DNA of 24,570 nt from an uncultured Clostridia bacterium (GCA_947589655.1 CANQCE010000006.1:1-24570); one strand, 5' to 3'. Numbered from the stretch's first letter, positions 1-9,008 are shown. Notes: generated from the letters alone by a model not told the origin. Made by a program: numbers and translations.

Positions 1-3000
1 ACTAAAGAAAATAACCTTGCCCTGCTTGGTCAAGGTGCATACTGGGATGGAGATGGTTCATGGTATTATGCATCTCATAGTATGTGGGAAAACATGCGAC
101 TGAACAACGGCAATGGAATGTTAAGCACCGCCACAGTGGATGTTGCGGATGGGGCGGCTCTTTCTTGGTATAGAGTTACACACACGAAAGACTATTATTA
201 CGATAATGATCCTTGGCGTACGCTCCTCGATGGGAGTGATAACGATATATTCTTCTCGTATAAACTGGCGGCACAAACGCGTTCAGCGCTTGGGACTTCC
301 CCAGGTATACAAGAAAGGTTGAAATGGAATGACACAAATTGGGCATTAAATGGTTTTTATTACAGGGGATCCACCTCTCGCTCACTTGATTTTAACGATA
401 CGAACTTTAATAATCTTGGAGGATACGATAAACTAGACGAAAATGACACACAAGAAAGAATGTCCTTCCTTAAGTGGGGTTATGGTGACAGTGGAACCCC
501 AGCATTCACTTATTCAGATTTTCTGTTACGCGCAGACACAAATTATGCAAAAGCGGTCAACTTTGTGGGCTACGATAAAATTTTGTCTGGCGAAGACATA
601 ACTGTTGAAGATGGCGAAAAAATTTCTGGCAACTACGGCTTTGGGAAACTTGTATTTGATACCAGCAGAATTAAAGATAAAGTTAAACCTGATAAAAATA
701 TCAGCACAGATACATCGGATATAGAGGAAAAAGTTGCAGAAATTGGCGAAAAAACGGAGTCTTGCAAAGACGAAATTAAAACCATAACCATTGCAGGTGA
801 ACAAACCGCAGTTGTAAGCAACGGCAGTGCGTTTAAAACTGCTCTGGCACCATATAAGTTTAGCGGGACTGCTTCGTTTGATAACTTAAACAATGCAACT
901 GCCAAAGATTTTAAAGTGACAGGAGATAATGTTGCTTACTATACCATTGACGAGGTTAATAAGGATAGCAAACAAGTTGCCTTCACTGTATATTCGGCCA
1001 AGGAGAACAAGGAGGGCGAACCCCCTACTGTAACTGTTGAATACAAGCACACAGAAACAAGAGATATAACCCTTGGCAGAAACAACGTTATAATTGACGG
1101 AAATGATGTTTATGTAATTTTGCAACAACCTAACGCCAATGGCAATCTTGGAATACTTACCGAAGACGAGCTATCCAGCCTTATTGATGGAACTGATAAC
1201 ACCGAAGAAGGCGCCGTGAACCTTGATTCTGTTTCAATTATAATGGATGAAACAAATTCGGAGATGTTGTTTGATGTGTCAGGTCAGCCGCAAGGGACTT
1301 TAAATGATAAAATTTGGAAAATTGAAAGCGACTGCACAAAATACACAAATGAAAATGATGAGCAGCAAATAATTGAAAGTGAAGCGCTTAAAACTGCACT
1401 TGCAGGCTTGACTGATGCTGAAAACTTGGCAGTGTTTACATTCTCGAAATCAGACATTTCCACAGACAACCTTGCAAAACTTATAAACGGAAACATTTTG
1501 CAATTTGCGTTTGTTAATGTTGTTTTCCAAAATGTTCTTGTCAACCAGAAATTAAGCGTTGACAAGATAACCGACACATTCTCGGCCAAGCAAGACACTA
1601 CGCCTGACCCATTGACGGTTACGCTTGAAGGATATGAAAACTATACTATGCTGATGGAGGATTTTAGTTCGCATATCTTTGGTAAGAGCGAAGAAAATGG
1701 TAAAATAACTGTAACATATTACTTGGATAATCTTGACGCAGGTATGGGAACCAGTGTCCACAAGGTATTTGTTTTCGAGGACACTAGCGACATTTTTAAT
1801 AGCAAAACTGTTTGGGGTATTAAATATGACATTGATAGTGAGCAAAAGTGGCAACTATGTAAAGGTGACTCCACAACAGGAGATTTCCAGACTGGGCCTT
1901 TTACGCTTAATGGGATAGATGTTTCAATCAAGGTTACTGAAAATACGTTCGGCGTAGAACAATGGGTGCTTGTTTTAAGTGGAAGCTCTGACATTTCTCT
2001 TGATGATATGCAGAAAAATGTTTATATGTATGCTGTATATGGATATCGGGAAGCTAATCTTAATTCACAACTAAAGTCAGCTAACTCACTTGATAAAAAT
2101 AAAACCAAAAATATAGAGCGGACAGGCGAAAGTGATAGTGAAAAACTTGATATGAAGTATTATTATGAAGCCGTTGCGCCAAAGAACTTTGGCTTTGATA
2201 AAGATGGTTATGCAATTTATACTGGCTCAGATATTGAAAGCGAAGAAGGGGTTGAAGTCGCCAACCGAAAATTTGTTTATGGGCTAGAATTTAAAAATTA
2301 TAAAGTTAAATTTTCTTATGAACCTTACGATGTGGAAATATCCGCCCCATGGAAAGAGAATTATGGATTCACACTTAGAGAAAAAGATTCTAAGAACTTA
2401 TTTGCACAAGGTGTGTTGATGTATGGAGATACATATGGAGAGGGTAGAAAAACGGTTTCCTTAGGAAAAGCGGCTTGCGGAAAAGATTTCTCTATAGATT
2501 TGTATAAGACTACAACCAATTTCCTTGACTCTGGCGACAGAAAGGACGAAACCAGACGCTACAGAATTCAGAGCATATCTGGCCCTTCCGATGTTGACGC
2601 AGGAAAAAGCACTTACTTGTCAATAGAATCATCAGACGGAGAAGAATCAGACACCGAATACGATATTACTTCAATTTTGGACACTTTAGGCGGCTATGTT
2701 CAAGAGGATGGCAAAGGAGGCTATCAGTGGCTGGATGGAGGCGCTGCGGATATGGTAGGCGGTGAAGTAAAAGGAGAAAACGTCCCTATATACGGCAAAT
2801 TTAAACCTGCTGATGATATAGGCGGACATCTTGACACAAAAACTGGGCTATCACTTAATGAACACATTAAAAACTTGTTTAGCAGTGACCTTAAAGGTGG
2901 GGCAGGTGATGTAAGTTTTGTAAGCACCACCAAAACAGATGAAACTGTTAACACCGGTGGGGCAACCGACAAGGAATACAGATATTATCTTTTAAGCAAC

Positions 3001-5361
3001 GGAACAATTTTTGTTGAGTATCTTTACACCAAAGATGGCGGCAATGGTAGCGGCATAGCGTTTGTTATGAACCCTAATTATAACAATGGCACAGTTTATG
3101 CGTATGATTATAAACATCTTGGCACAATGGAAACAACATACAGTGAAGGCTCTAAGGATGAGAATGGAAAAGAACTTGGCACTGTAAAGAACGAAATTTA
3201 CGATTTTGATTTCTATGCGGACCCAACAACGCAAGATGGCACAGGGGCTGCTTACACACCAAATGTTTTTGATGAATACACTTTGACAGATGTTGAACAA
3301 ACCTTTAAAACCACCATCGTGGCTGGATACTTTGATGACGAAACACTTCTTTTTGCCAAATTTGAAGATGGAAATGAGTGGACTGTGAGCGTTATGCAAT
3401 CTTATCAAGACACCACCGTGGAAGGCTTGGCGCAATATAGAACGGCACAGAGCCTTGACATTGTAAACACGGAAGAACTGGGATACACTTACTCTAAAAC
3501 CGACACTGGGGTTGATGTGAATAAGATTTCTTACTTCCAATATTCGTCAAACAATAAAGATTGGATTGCAGTGCCAGAAGGTGGACTTATTGAAAAGCGT
3601 TTTGGTGAGTATAAATACTATATCAGATTTACAGTTACAGAGACTGGGGAAAATGTTACGATTTCTCCTAATACAGATGAAAATGCCAAAGCAAGCGTTT
3701 ATACAAAAGTGATTGTTAGCGATGACATCTTTGTTGACAATTTCCTTAAGGGCATTGGGGCAACAGAGGATGGAAAGACGCAGACCATTTATGGAAACAA
3801 CCATGTGATTGGCTATGGCAGCAAAACGGATAATAGCAAGGGCTTTTTGCCTGAGTTTAAAGGCACTTTGCAGCAAACCAATTTGGTGGGCATGGTTGAT
3901 TATGCCGAAATGGAGAACAACGATGGCGGTTCCTTTGCCATGATTAGTGGCGGAAAAGTTGACAATGTTAAAATTTATGGCGATATGCGAAATGTGGGTG
4001 CAAACGAAAGCAATGGAACATATAGCGTTATAAATGGTGGCACTTGCAGCAATGTTAGGACCTATTCGGTTGTGTATGGGCTTGACGGCAAGGGCAACAA
4101 CGACCCTTCCGAAACGCCAACCGTAGGGCAATCAATAAATGCTACTATATCGGATGGGTTTGTTCAAGAAGGCAACAAAAATAGCGAAAGCCACAATATA
4201 ATTATTGCAGCAAATGGCGGTAACGGCGGCAACGGAAAAGATGGTGCAGATAAATATACGGAAGACAATTACGGACATGGCGCCGATGGACAAGCGGGTG
4301 GCAAAGGCGGAGTGGTTACTATAGTAGGCGATAAACAAACCGTTAAAGGCTTTGTCAGACTTGGTGTAAGTGGCAAGTCTGGTTTTGGTGGTAATGGTTC
4401 AAATGGTTACTGGAATGTAACTTCCAAGCAGGCAACCAGAGGCTATACTGGAGGAAAATCGGCGAAACAAACAGACACAAACAACAATGTAAGTATTGTG
4501 GGAACTACGCTTGACCATAGAACAATAACAGTTAGCGAAAGCACAAATGGGCTTAACGGCGTTGCTGGCGTTGGAAGAATTGACCCTCGAGCGAATGGTG
4601 CTGATGATGTGGAGTGGACCAACACTGGTGATGCCGCAAAGAAAGACCATGGGGAAGGGCACCTTGTTTCACATGAATCTGGACTGTATTGGACCTCTGG
4701 AGATTTAAAAAGAAATGGTAGCCATGGAATGGTATGGAGGCGTATCCAAACAGGAATTAGGGATAAAGGTTATGAAAACAAGCGTATGATGGTGTATGGT
4801 GGTGCAATTGGCACGAAATTGGAAGACAAGTTGAGAAAGAAAAATCTGTTTGCTGTTCTGTATTATCAGGATGGCTCGGAGATTCGAGACCCTGCAACGC
4901 CACAAGAAGAATGGAAACACAAGGCACTACGTCAAAACACAATTGCTGGTTATGCTAGCCAAGATGGCAACAAGGCAAATGCAGATGAAATGCTTATTTC
5001 CATTAAAGCCGGTCTTGACGGCGGCGGTTGGTCTTGGGGCTACGTAGGTTTGGGCGACACCCAAAATGTTACCGCTTGGACCAGTGGTGACAGCATTAAC
5101 TCTGGCGGAGATTGCTATAACTTGGATGATTTGGATGGGCTTGCATTAACTGTTACCGCTTCGGGGGCATCGGTTGAAGGTGATGCGGTTGAAGATGAAG
5201 CGGAAGTTTCAAATGGCGGCGCGGAGATTATATCTTCAGTGCTTGGCAGCGAAATTTCTGGCGGCATCAACAACGAGAACTTACTTCAAAACCAAGTTGA
5301 ACTTTATGCTGTGGCAAACACTTACGAATTGCCTCTGGCAAAAGATAAACGCTTGGCGTGA
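1..5361 (+). CDS. Giant extracellular beta-rich protein, 5' end outside the window
   Basis: The frame is open from base 1 to the TGA at 5359-5361 (1786 residues). The first ATG inside it (82) is not a credible start, because coding sequence continues upstream, so the N-terminus and any signal peptide are missing. The composition is rich in Asp, Asn, Gly, Thr, Ser and Tyr, with very few Cys and no membrane segment, as in secreted adhesin-like proteins. Nucleotides about 3700-4100 encode repeated short turns (NNHVIGYG, SGGKVDNVKIYG, NGGTCSNVRTYS) suggestive of a right-handed beta-helix. Nucleotides 4200-4420 encode a Gly-rich stretch (NGGNGGNGKDG, GHGADGQAGGKGG). YMYAVYGY and ELYAVANTY weakly resemble the end of InlB-type repeats. 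There is no LPXTG motif, hydrophobic tail or LysM/SLH domain at the C-terminus, so any anchor must be N-terminal or non-covalent. The gene is probably translationally coupled to the RadC-like gene after it. An extracellular location is inferred; the function is unknown. Confidence 0.85.
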   Translation, partial: TKENNLALLGQGAYWDGDGSWYYASHSMWENMRLNNGNGMLSTATVDVADGAALSWYRVTHTKDYYYDNDPWRTLLDGSDNDIFFSYKLAAQTRSALGTSPGIQERLKWNDTNWALNGFYYRGSTSRSLDFNDTNFNNLGGYDKLDENDTQERMSFLKWGYGDSGTPAFTYSDFLLRADTNYAKAVNFVGYDKILSGEDITVEDGEKISGNYGFGKLVFDTSRIKDKVKPDKNISTDTSDIEEKVAEIGEKTESCKDEIKTITIAGEQTAVVSNGSAFKTALAPYKFSGTASFDNLNNATAKDFKVTGDNVAYYTIDEVNKDSKQVAFTVYSAKENKEGEPPTVTVEYKHTETRDITLGRNNVIIDGNDVYVILQQPNANGNLGILTEDELSSLIDGTDNTEEGAVNLDSVSIIMDETNSEMLFDVSGQPQGTLNDKIWKIESDCTKYTNENDEQQIIESEALKTALAGLTDAENLAVFTFSKSDISTDNLAKLINGNILQFAFVNVVFQNVLVNQKLSVDKITDTFSAKQDTTPDPLTVTLEGYENYTMLMEDFSSHIFGKSEENGKITVTYYLDNLDAGMGTSVHKVFVFEDTSDIFNSKTVWGIKYDIDSEQKWQLCKGDSTTGDFQTGPFTLNGIDVSIKVTENTFGVEQWVLVLSGSSDISLDDMQKNVYMYAVYGYREANLNSQLKSANSLDKNKTKNIERTGESDSEKLDMKYYYEAVAPKNFGFDKDGYAIYTGSDIESEEGVEVANRKFVYGLEFKNYKVKFSYEPYDVEISAPWKENYGFTLREKDSKNLFAQGVLMYGDTYGEGRKTVSLGKAACGKDFSIDLYKTTTNFLDSGDRKDETRRYRIQSISGPSDVDAGKSTYLSIESSDGEESDTEYDITSILDTLGGYVQEDGKGGYQWLDGGAADMVGGEVKGENVPIYGKFKPADDIGGHLDTKTGLSLNEHIKNLFSSDLKGGAGDVSFVSTTKTDETVNTGGATDKEYRYYLLSNGTIFVEYLYTKDGGNGSGIAFVMNPNYNNGTVYAYDYKHLGTMETTYSEGSKDENGKELGTVKNEIYDFDFYADPTTQDGTGAAYTPNVFDEYTLTDVEQTFKTTIVAGYFDDETLLFAKFEDGNEWTVSVMQSYQDTTVEGLAQYRTAQSLDIVNTEELGYTYSKTDTGVDVNKISYFQYSSNNKDWIAVPEGGLIEKRFGEYKYYIRFTVTETGENVTISPNTDENAKASVYTKVIVSDDIFVDNFLKGIGATEDGKTQTIYGNNHVIGYGSKTDNSKGFLPEFKGTLQQTNLVGMVDYAEMENNDGGSFAMISGGKVDNVKIYGDMRNVGANESNGTYSVINGGTCSNVRTYSVVYGLDGKGNNDPSETPTVGQSINATISDGFVQEGNKNSESHNIIIAANGGNGGNGKDGADKYTEDNYGHGADGQAGGKGGVVTIVGDKQTVKGFVRLGVSGKSGFGGNGSNGYWNVTSKQATRGYTGGKSAKQTDTNNNVSIVGTTLDHRTITVSESTNGLNGVAGVGRIDPRANGADDVEWTNTGDAAKKDHGEGHLVSHESGLYWTSGDLKRNGSHGMVWRRIQTGIRDKGYENKRMMVYGGAIGTKLEDKLRKKNLFAVLYYQDGSEIRDPATPQEEWKHKALRQNTIAGYASQDGNKANADEMLISIKAGLDGGGWSWGYVGLGDTQNVTAWTSGDSINSGGDCYNLDDLDGLALTVTASGASVEGDAVEDEAEVSNGGAEIISSVLGSEISGGINNENLLQNQVELYAVANTYELPLAKDKRLA

Positions 5362-5369
5362 GGTGAGTT

Positions 5370-6068
5370 ATGGCAGACAAGCAAAAAAGTGTGCATGCTG
5401 GGCACCGAACCAGGCTTTTGGAACTTGCCACAAAGGCAGGGTTTGAAAATTTAACAGATGTTCAGGCAATGGAGGTTTTGCTCACTTACATTTTTCCGCG
5501 TGGAGATGTTAATCCGCTTGCACACAGGCTACTGGACGAGTTTGGAAGTTTTAGTGCAGTTCTTGAGGCAGAGCCGGACGACCTTAAACATGTTAAAGGC
5601 ATAAATGTTCGCTCTGCCCAAATGCTTGCAAACTTTAAAGGGATGTTTTTCTATTACTATACTTCACGCATCACCAGCAAAACTGTGGTTGAGAACAAAG
5701 CGGAAATTTTGGACATTGTTGAAGATTATTTACGCTTTCGCACAACCGAATATGCTTTGCTTTTGGCTTTAAGTCCATCCAACAGCATTATTCACAAAAA
5801 ACTTATTCGTTCGCAGACCAGAGACGATGTGCCTATTTCGATGAACGAATTTACAAGGTTTTTGTCTTATTCAAAACCAAAAAAGGTGGTTGTTGCACAT
5901 TGTCATCCTTATGGACATTGCGGCCCATCCCAAGAAGATATTGAACTTTTTGAGCGGTATCAGAAAATTTGTCAGTCATGCGGAATTGAATTGATTGACA
6001 GTTACATTGTGGGCGAAGATGCCATATACAGTTCTGTGGATGACAAGGTGATAAGGCGCCTGCTATAA
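5370..6068 (+). CDS. radC: RadC/JAB-domain family protein, copy 1
   Basis: A 232-residue protein of the RadC family. It has an N-terminal region starting with GHRTRLLELA, a helix-hairpin-helix at about residues 64-90 (DDLKHVKGINVRSAQ), and a C-terminal JAB/MPN metalloprotease-like domain. The putative JAMM zinc ligands are Glu127, His177, His179 and Asp190, in the family spacing. The motif reads HCHPYG instead of the usual HNHPSG, so the flanking Asn and Ser are replaced. The name RadC is historical, and no biochemical role is firmly established for the family. The ATG lies eight bases after the stop of the giant surface protein. The Shine-Dalgarno GAGGTGAG (5360-5367) overlaps that stop, which implies an operon with translational coupling. 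The gene ends at a hairpin terminator. A paralogue lies on the minus strand at 13356-14075, with strong similarity over the first 90 residues. Confidence 0.88.
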   Translation: MADKQKSVHAGHRTRLLELATKAGFENLTDVQAMEVLLTYIFPRGDVNPLAHRLLDEFGSFSAVLEAEPDDLKHVKGINVRSAQMLANFKGMFFYYYTSRITSKTVVENKAEILDIVEDYLRFRTTEYALLLALSPSNSIIHKKLIRSQTRDDVPISMNEFTRFLSYSKPKKVVVAHCHPYGHCGPSQEDIELFERYQKICQSCGIELIDSYIVGEDAIYSSVDDKVIRRLL

Positions 6069-6101
6069 AAAAGCACGGAGGAGTTCTTCCGTGTCTTTTT
6101 T
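6067..6101. terminator. Bidirectional rho-independent terminator
   Basis: CACGGA (6074-6079) pairs with TCCGTG (6088-6093). The stem is extended by G6073-C6095 across one bulged T and by an A6/T6 run, so a T-tract follows the stem on both strands. It lies between the convergent RadC-like gene (ends 6068) and the minus-strand winged-helix/membrane gene (ends 6100). Confidence 0.8.
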
Positions 6102-6474
6102 AAATAAAATAAAAAATTAAAATTCCAAGTCCAGAGCCTATCAAGGCGGCAAAAAAACTTAAAAAAATTGTCCAAAAGTTAATTTTTGGCTGCTTTTCTT
6201 TGCTAATTTTAAGTTTTTTGGGCTTTTCCGTTTCCAAAATTTCAAAACCATAGGGCAAAACCGCAAGGCAGAAAACATCGTCATCGTCATATTTCACAGA
6301 AATGATATCTTGCCTTTCAAGGTGAGTGATGATGTGTTTAACGGCATCGCTGTCCATGCGATATCGCTTGGGAAGCGCCATTATAACATCTGGCAATTCC
6401 ACAATTTTGTAACTTCCGTCACCACACTCTTTTGCAAGTATGGAAAGCACCAATTTTGACCTTGAATCTAACAT
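6100..6474 (-). CDS. Small tail-anchored winged-helix-like protein, copy 1
   Basis: A 124-residue protein that I do not recognise as a named family. Residues 1-80 alternate helices and short strands in the manner of a winged helix-turn-helix (SKLVLSILAKE, LPDVIMALPKRY, SDAVKHIITHLERQDIISV, then a beta pair). Residues about 81-98 are a Lys-rich linker, and 100-124 (FWTIFLSFFAALIGSGLGIL...) are one hydrophobic segment at the extreme C-terminus. The predicted topology is a cytoplasmic N-domain with a membrane tail. It aligns along its length with the divergent gene at 6566 (KLVLSILAKEC against RLVMKYLCDKC), with the same domain order, so the two are paralogues. The ATG is preceded by AAGGTG only one base away, an unusually tight spacing. 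The alignment of N-termini supports this start. Membrane-bound regulator is inference. Confidence 0.72.
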   Translation of the reverse strand: MLDSRSKLVLSILAKECGDGSYKIVELPDVIMALPKRYRMDSDAVKHIITHLERQDIISVKYDDDDVFCLAVLPYGFEILETEKPKKLKISKEKQPKINFWTIFLSFFAALIGSGLGILIFYFI

Positions 6475-6565
6475 ACACCTTATTTTTCACTTTTTAGCGA
6501 ATTTATATAAGCAAAATTGTCAAAAAGAATAAAATTTATTCAAATGCCAAAAATTATATAAAATT
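6475..6565. promoter_or_regulatory. Divergent promoter region between the two winged-helix/membrane genes
   Basis: A 91-base AT-rich intergenic region that must carry start sites for both divergent genes. Toward the plus gene, TTTATT (6535-6540) and TATAAA (6557-6562) are 16 bases apart. The -10 nearly touches the ATG at 6566 and there is no Shine-Dalgarno, so that gene may be leaderless. Toward the minus gene, the complement contains TTGACA (6524-6519) and TGCTTATAT (6512-6504), but they are too close together to be a -35/-10 pair. Only the -10-like part is plausible. Assignments are tentative. Confidence 0.35.
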
Positions 6566-6922
6566 ATGACAAAAAAAGAGCGGCTTGTTATGAAATACCT
6601 TTGCGATAAGTGCCAGCAAAAGCGGACATATCTTATTTCGCCGCAAGAAATCACGCAGGCACTCTCTAAAAAATTTATCCTTTCGGTGGAAGAAATTGAC
6701 GAAATTATGGTGGAACTTTCAAATCAAAACTATATTGAATTTGTGGTGTCGGATAGCAACAAGGGTTATTTTTACTGCGTAAATCTTAAAAAAAATGGGC
6801 AAACATACAATTCCGACACCAAGCGAAACCGCCGCACTTTTGGGCTGCTGATACTGCGCAGCATTTTTCTTGCCACAGTCAGTTTTGTGTTTGGATTGCT
6901 TTTAAAGGCAATTTTTAAATAA
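6566..6922 (+). CDS. Small tail-anchored winged-helix-like protein, copy 2
   Basis: A 118-residue paralogue of the divergent gene at 6100-6474. The N-terminal 80 residues look like a winged helix (KERLVMKYLCDKC, SPQEITQALSKKF, SVEEIDEIMVELSNQNYIEF, followed by a YFYCVNL strand). Next comes a basic linker (SDTKRNRRT) and a hydrophobic C-terminal segment at about residues 92-114 (FGLLILRSIFLATVSFVFGLLL). The basic linker before the membrane helix fits a cytoplasmic N-domain. No ribosome site precedes the ATG, and a TATAAA lies four bases before it, so initiation may be leaderless. No terminator is evident before uvrB, which starts 62 bases downstream with its own -10 element. The function is unknown; a membrane-tethered DNA- or protein-binding regulator is a guess from architecture. 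Confidence 0.72.
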   Translation: MTKKERLVMKYLCDKCQQKRTYLISPQEITQALSKKFILSVEEIDEIMVELSNQNYIEFVVSDSNKGYFYCVNLKKNGQTYNSDTKRNRRTFGLLILRSIFLATVSFVFGLLLKAIFK

Positions 6923-6966
6923 TTTGTCAATTTTTATGGCAAATGTATAGATTTTGTTCTGATTAT

Positions 6967-6977
6967 TGTGTTAAAAT
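6967..6977 (+). promoter_or_regulatory. Extended -10 promoter of uvrB
   Basis: TGTGTTAAAAT, an extended -10 with TAAAAT at 6972-6977. No good -35 hexamer is seen 16-18 bases upstream. The -10 ends seven bases before the uvrB ATG, which places transcription start at or next to the start codon. Confidence 0.6.
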
Positions 6978-6984
6978 ATAAGTT

Positions 6985-8955
6985 ATGGAAGGGAAATTTG
7001 TTTTACACTCTAAATATAGTCCAGCAGGCGACCAGCCACAAGCCATTGAAAAACTTGTGGAGGGCATTGATGACGGCTTAAAGGACCAAGTGCTTTTGGG
7101 CGTTACTGGTTCTGGAAAAACTTACACCATGGCAAACATTATTGAAAAGGTGCAAAAGCCAACACTTGTTATTGCTCACAACAAAACGCTTGCGGCGCAA
7201 CTTTGTAATGAATTTCGTGAGTTCTTCCCAGAAAACAGGGTGGAATATTTTGTTTCTTATTATGATTATTATCAGCCTGAGGCATATATTGTCTCCACGG
7301 ACACTTACATTGAAAAAGATATGAGTGTAAATGAGGATATTGACAAATTGCGCTCATCTGCCACATCTTCGTTGCTTGAAAGGAAGGACACAATTGTTGT
7401 GGCATCGGTTTCGTGCATTTACGGCTTGGGCAGCCCAGAAGAATATCACAATTTGCACATTGCTCTTCGCACTGGCGAGGAGTTTGACCGTGACGAACTT
7501 ATAAACAACTTGATAGCAATTCAATACACGCGCAACGACATTGATTTTAAGCGCACCACCTTCCGCGTTAAAGGCGATGTTGTTGACATTTTTCCTGCCA
7601 GCACAAGCGAATATGCAGTTAGGGTTCAGTTCTTTGGCGATGAAATTGAAAAAATTTATGAGTTTGACCCTGTGAGCGGCAATATGCTTAACGAGGTGAC
7701 CTTTGTTGCCATTTATCCTGCCACACATTATGCGGTGGGCTCTAACACATTGCATAATGCGATTGCACAAATTGAAATTGACCGTGAAAAGGCGATTAAA
7801 GATTTTGAAGCCCATGGCAAGCCGCTGGAGGCAGAACGAATTGGTCAGCGTGTGGCATATGACCTTGAAATGATGAAAGAAGTGGGCTACTGCAGCGGAA
7901 TTGAAAACTACTCCAGATATTTTGATGGCAGAAAGCCAGGTCAGGCGCCATACACGCTGATAGATTATTTTCCAAATGACTTTTTAACAATTATTGATGA
8001 AAGCCACATGACTTTGCCGCAGATTAGGGCAATGTATAACGGAGATAAGGCACGCAAAAACTCTTTGGTGGATTATGGCTTTAGGTTGGAGGCAGCACGC
8101 GACAACCGCCCACTTAAATTTGAAGAATTTGAACGAAAACTGAAACAGACCATATATGTTTCTGCCACGCCAGGCAAATATGAACTTGAACACGCTGGGC
8201 AAGTGGTTGAGCAGGTGATTAGGCCAACTGGGCTTTTGGACCCAAAAATCGAGGTTAAGCCAATTAAAAATCAGGTTGAAGAACTTATGCAAGAGTGCAA
8301 GAGAACAATCGAAAGAAACGCACGTGTTTTGGTTACAACTCTTACAAAAAAAATGGCGGAAAGTTTGACAACCTATTTGGCAGACAGAAAGTTTAAGGTT
8401 AAATATCTTCACAGCGAAATTGACACAATGGAACGTGTGGAAATAATCAACGGACTAAGGCAAGGCGATTTTGATATTCTTGTGGGCATAAATTTGCTTC
8501 GAGAAGGCTTGGATATGCCAGAAGTTGAACTTGTTTGCATTTTGGATGCGGACAAAGAAGGCTTTCTTCGCAGTGAAGGGGCGCTTATTCAAACCATAGG
8601 GCGCGCTGCAAGAAATGAAAATGGCAGAGTGGTCATGTTTGCAGATGTGATTACCGACAGCATGCGCAGGGCGATTGATGAAACTGAAAGGCGCCGCTAC
8701 TTACAAGAAAAGTTTAACAAGGAACACGGCATTGTGCCAAAAACAATTATAAAAGAAATTAAGAACACGCTGGATATATCCAAAAAGGTTACAGACAACT
8801 CTATTTCCAAAAAAGATATTCCAAAAGAGATTGACCGTTTGACAAGCATGATGAAAATTGCTTCCTCGCAATTGGATTTTGAACGCGCAATTGAACTTAG
8901 GAATCAAATTGCAAAACTAAAAAAACGCTTGGGGATGAAAGATAAAATTGAATAG
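6985..8955 (+). CDS. uvrB: Excinuclease ABC subunit UvrB
   Basis: Nucleotide excision repair helicase-like subunit (656 residues, the usual family length). It receives damaged DNA from UvrA, verifies the lesion and recruits UvrC in the cytoplasm. Visible motifs are Walker A GVTGSGKT (residues 39-46), the damage-probing beta-hairpin around residues 92-112 (YYDYYQPEAYIVSTDTYIEK), Walker B IIDESH (D338, E339), the ATP motif LHSEIDTMERVEI, GINLLREGLDMPEV, the arginine motif QTIGRAARN, and a C-terminal UVR domain at about 613-647 that binds UvrC or UvrA. The gene appears intact. There is no Shine-Dalgarno before the ATG, and an extended -10 ends seven bases upstream, so the mRNA is probably leaderless. 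No terminator follows. A strong promoter for the next gene starts four bases after the stop. I see no LexA-type operator (GAAC-N4-GTTC) upstream. Confidence 0.99.
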   Translation: MEGKFVLHSKYSPAGDQPQAIEKLVEGIDDGLKDQVLLGVTGSGKTYTMANIIEKVQKPTLVIAHNKTLAAQLCNEFREFFPENRVEYFVSYYDYYQPEAYIVSTDTYIEKDMSVNEDIDKLRSSATSSLLERKDTIVVASVSCIYGLGSPEEYHNLHIALRTGEEFDRDELINNLIAIQYTRNDIDFKRTTFRVKGDVVDIFPASTSEYAVRVQFFGDEIEKIYEFDPVSGNMLNEVTFVAIYPATHYAVGSNTLHNAIAQIEIDREKAIKDFEAHGKPLEAERIGQRVAYDLEMMKEVGYCSGIENYSRYFDGRKPGQAPYTLIDYFPNDFLTIIDESHMTLPQIRAMYNGDKARKNSLVDYGFRLEAARDNRPLKFEEFERKLKQTIYVSATPGKYELEHAGQVVEQVIRPTGLLDPKIEVKPIKNQVEELMQECKRTIERNARVLVTTLTKKMAESLTTYLADRKFKVKYLHSEIDTMERVEIINGLRQGDFDILVGINLLREGLDMPEVELVCILDADKEGFLRSEGALIQTIGRAARNENGRVVMFADVITDSMRRAIDETERRRYLQEKFNKEHGIVPKTIIKEIKNTLDISKKVTDNSISKKDIPKEIDRLTSMMKIASSQLDFERAIELRNQIAKLKKRLGMKDKIE

Positions 8956-8956
8956 G

Positions 8957-8988
8957 GCCTTGACAAGGCGAATGTATCGCGATATAAT
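8957..8988 (+). promoter_or_regulatory. Consensus sigma-A promoter overlapped by two palindromes
   Basis: TTGACA (8960-8965), a 17-base spacer and TATAAT (8983-8988) match the sigma-70/A consensus exactly. The -35 sits inside the inverted repeat GCCTT-GAC-AAGGC (8957-8969), and the 10-base palindrome TATCGCGATA (8975-8984) overlaps the start of the -10. Such dyads are typical operator positions. Predicted transcription start is about 8995, at the Shine-Dalgarno AAGGAG (8995-9000), giving a leader of about 14 bases. The promoter match is seen directly; repressor binding is inference. Confidence 0.85.
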
Positions 8989-9008
8989 TTGAACAAGGAG
9001 TGTAAGTT

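Noticed and set aside
2992..4131. Long minus-strand open frames (182 and 194 residues) opposite the giant surface protein gene
   Set aside because: They are shadows of a clearly coding plus-strand frame. Their translations are His/Ile/Asn/Cys-rich nonsense without ribosome sites.
5300..5361. A C-terminal LPXTG-type sorting signal on the giant surface protein
   Set aside because: The last residues (ELPLAKDKRLA) contain no LPXTG-like motif, hydrophobic segment or proper tail; ELPLA is coincidental.
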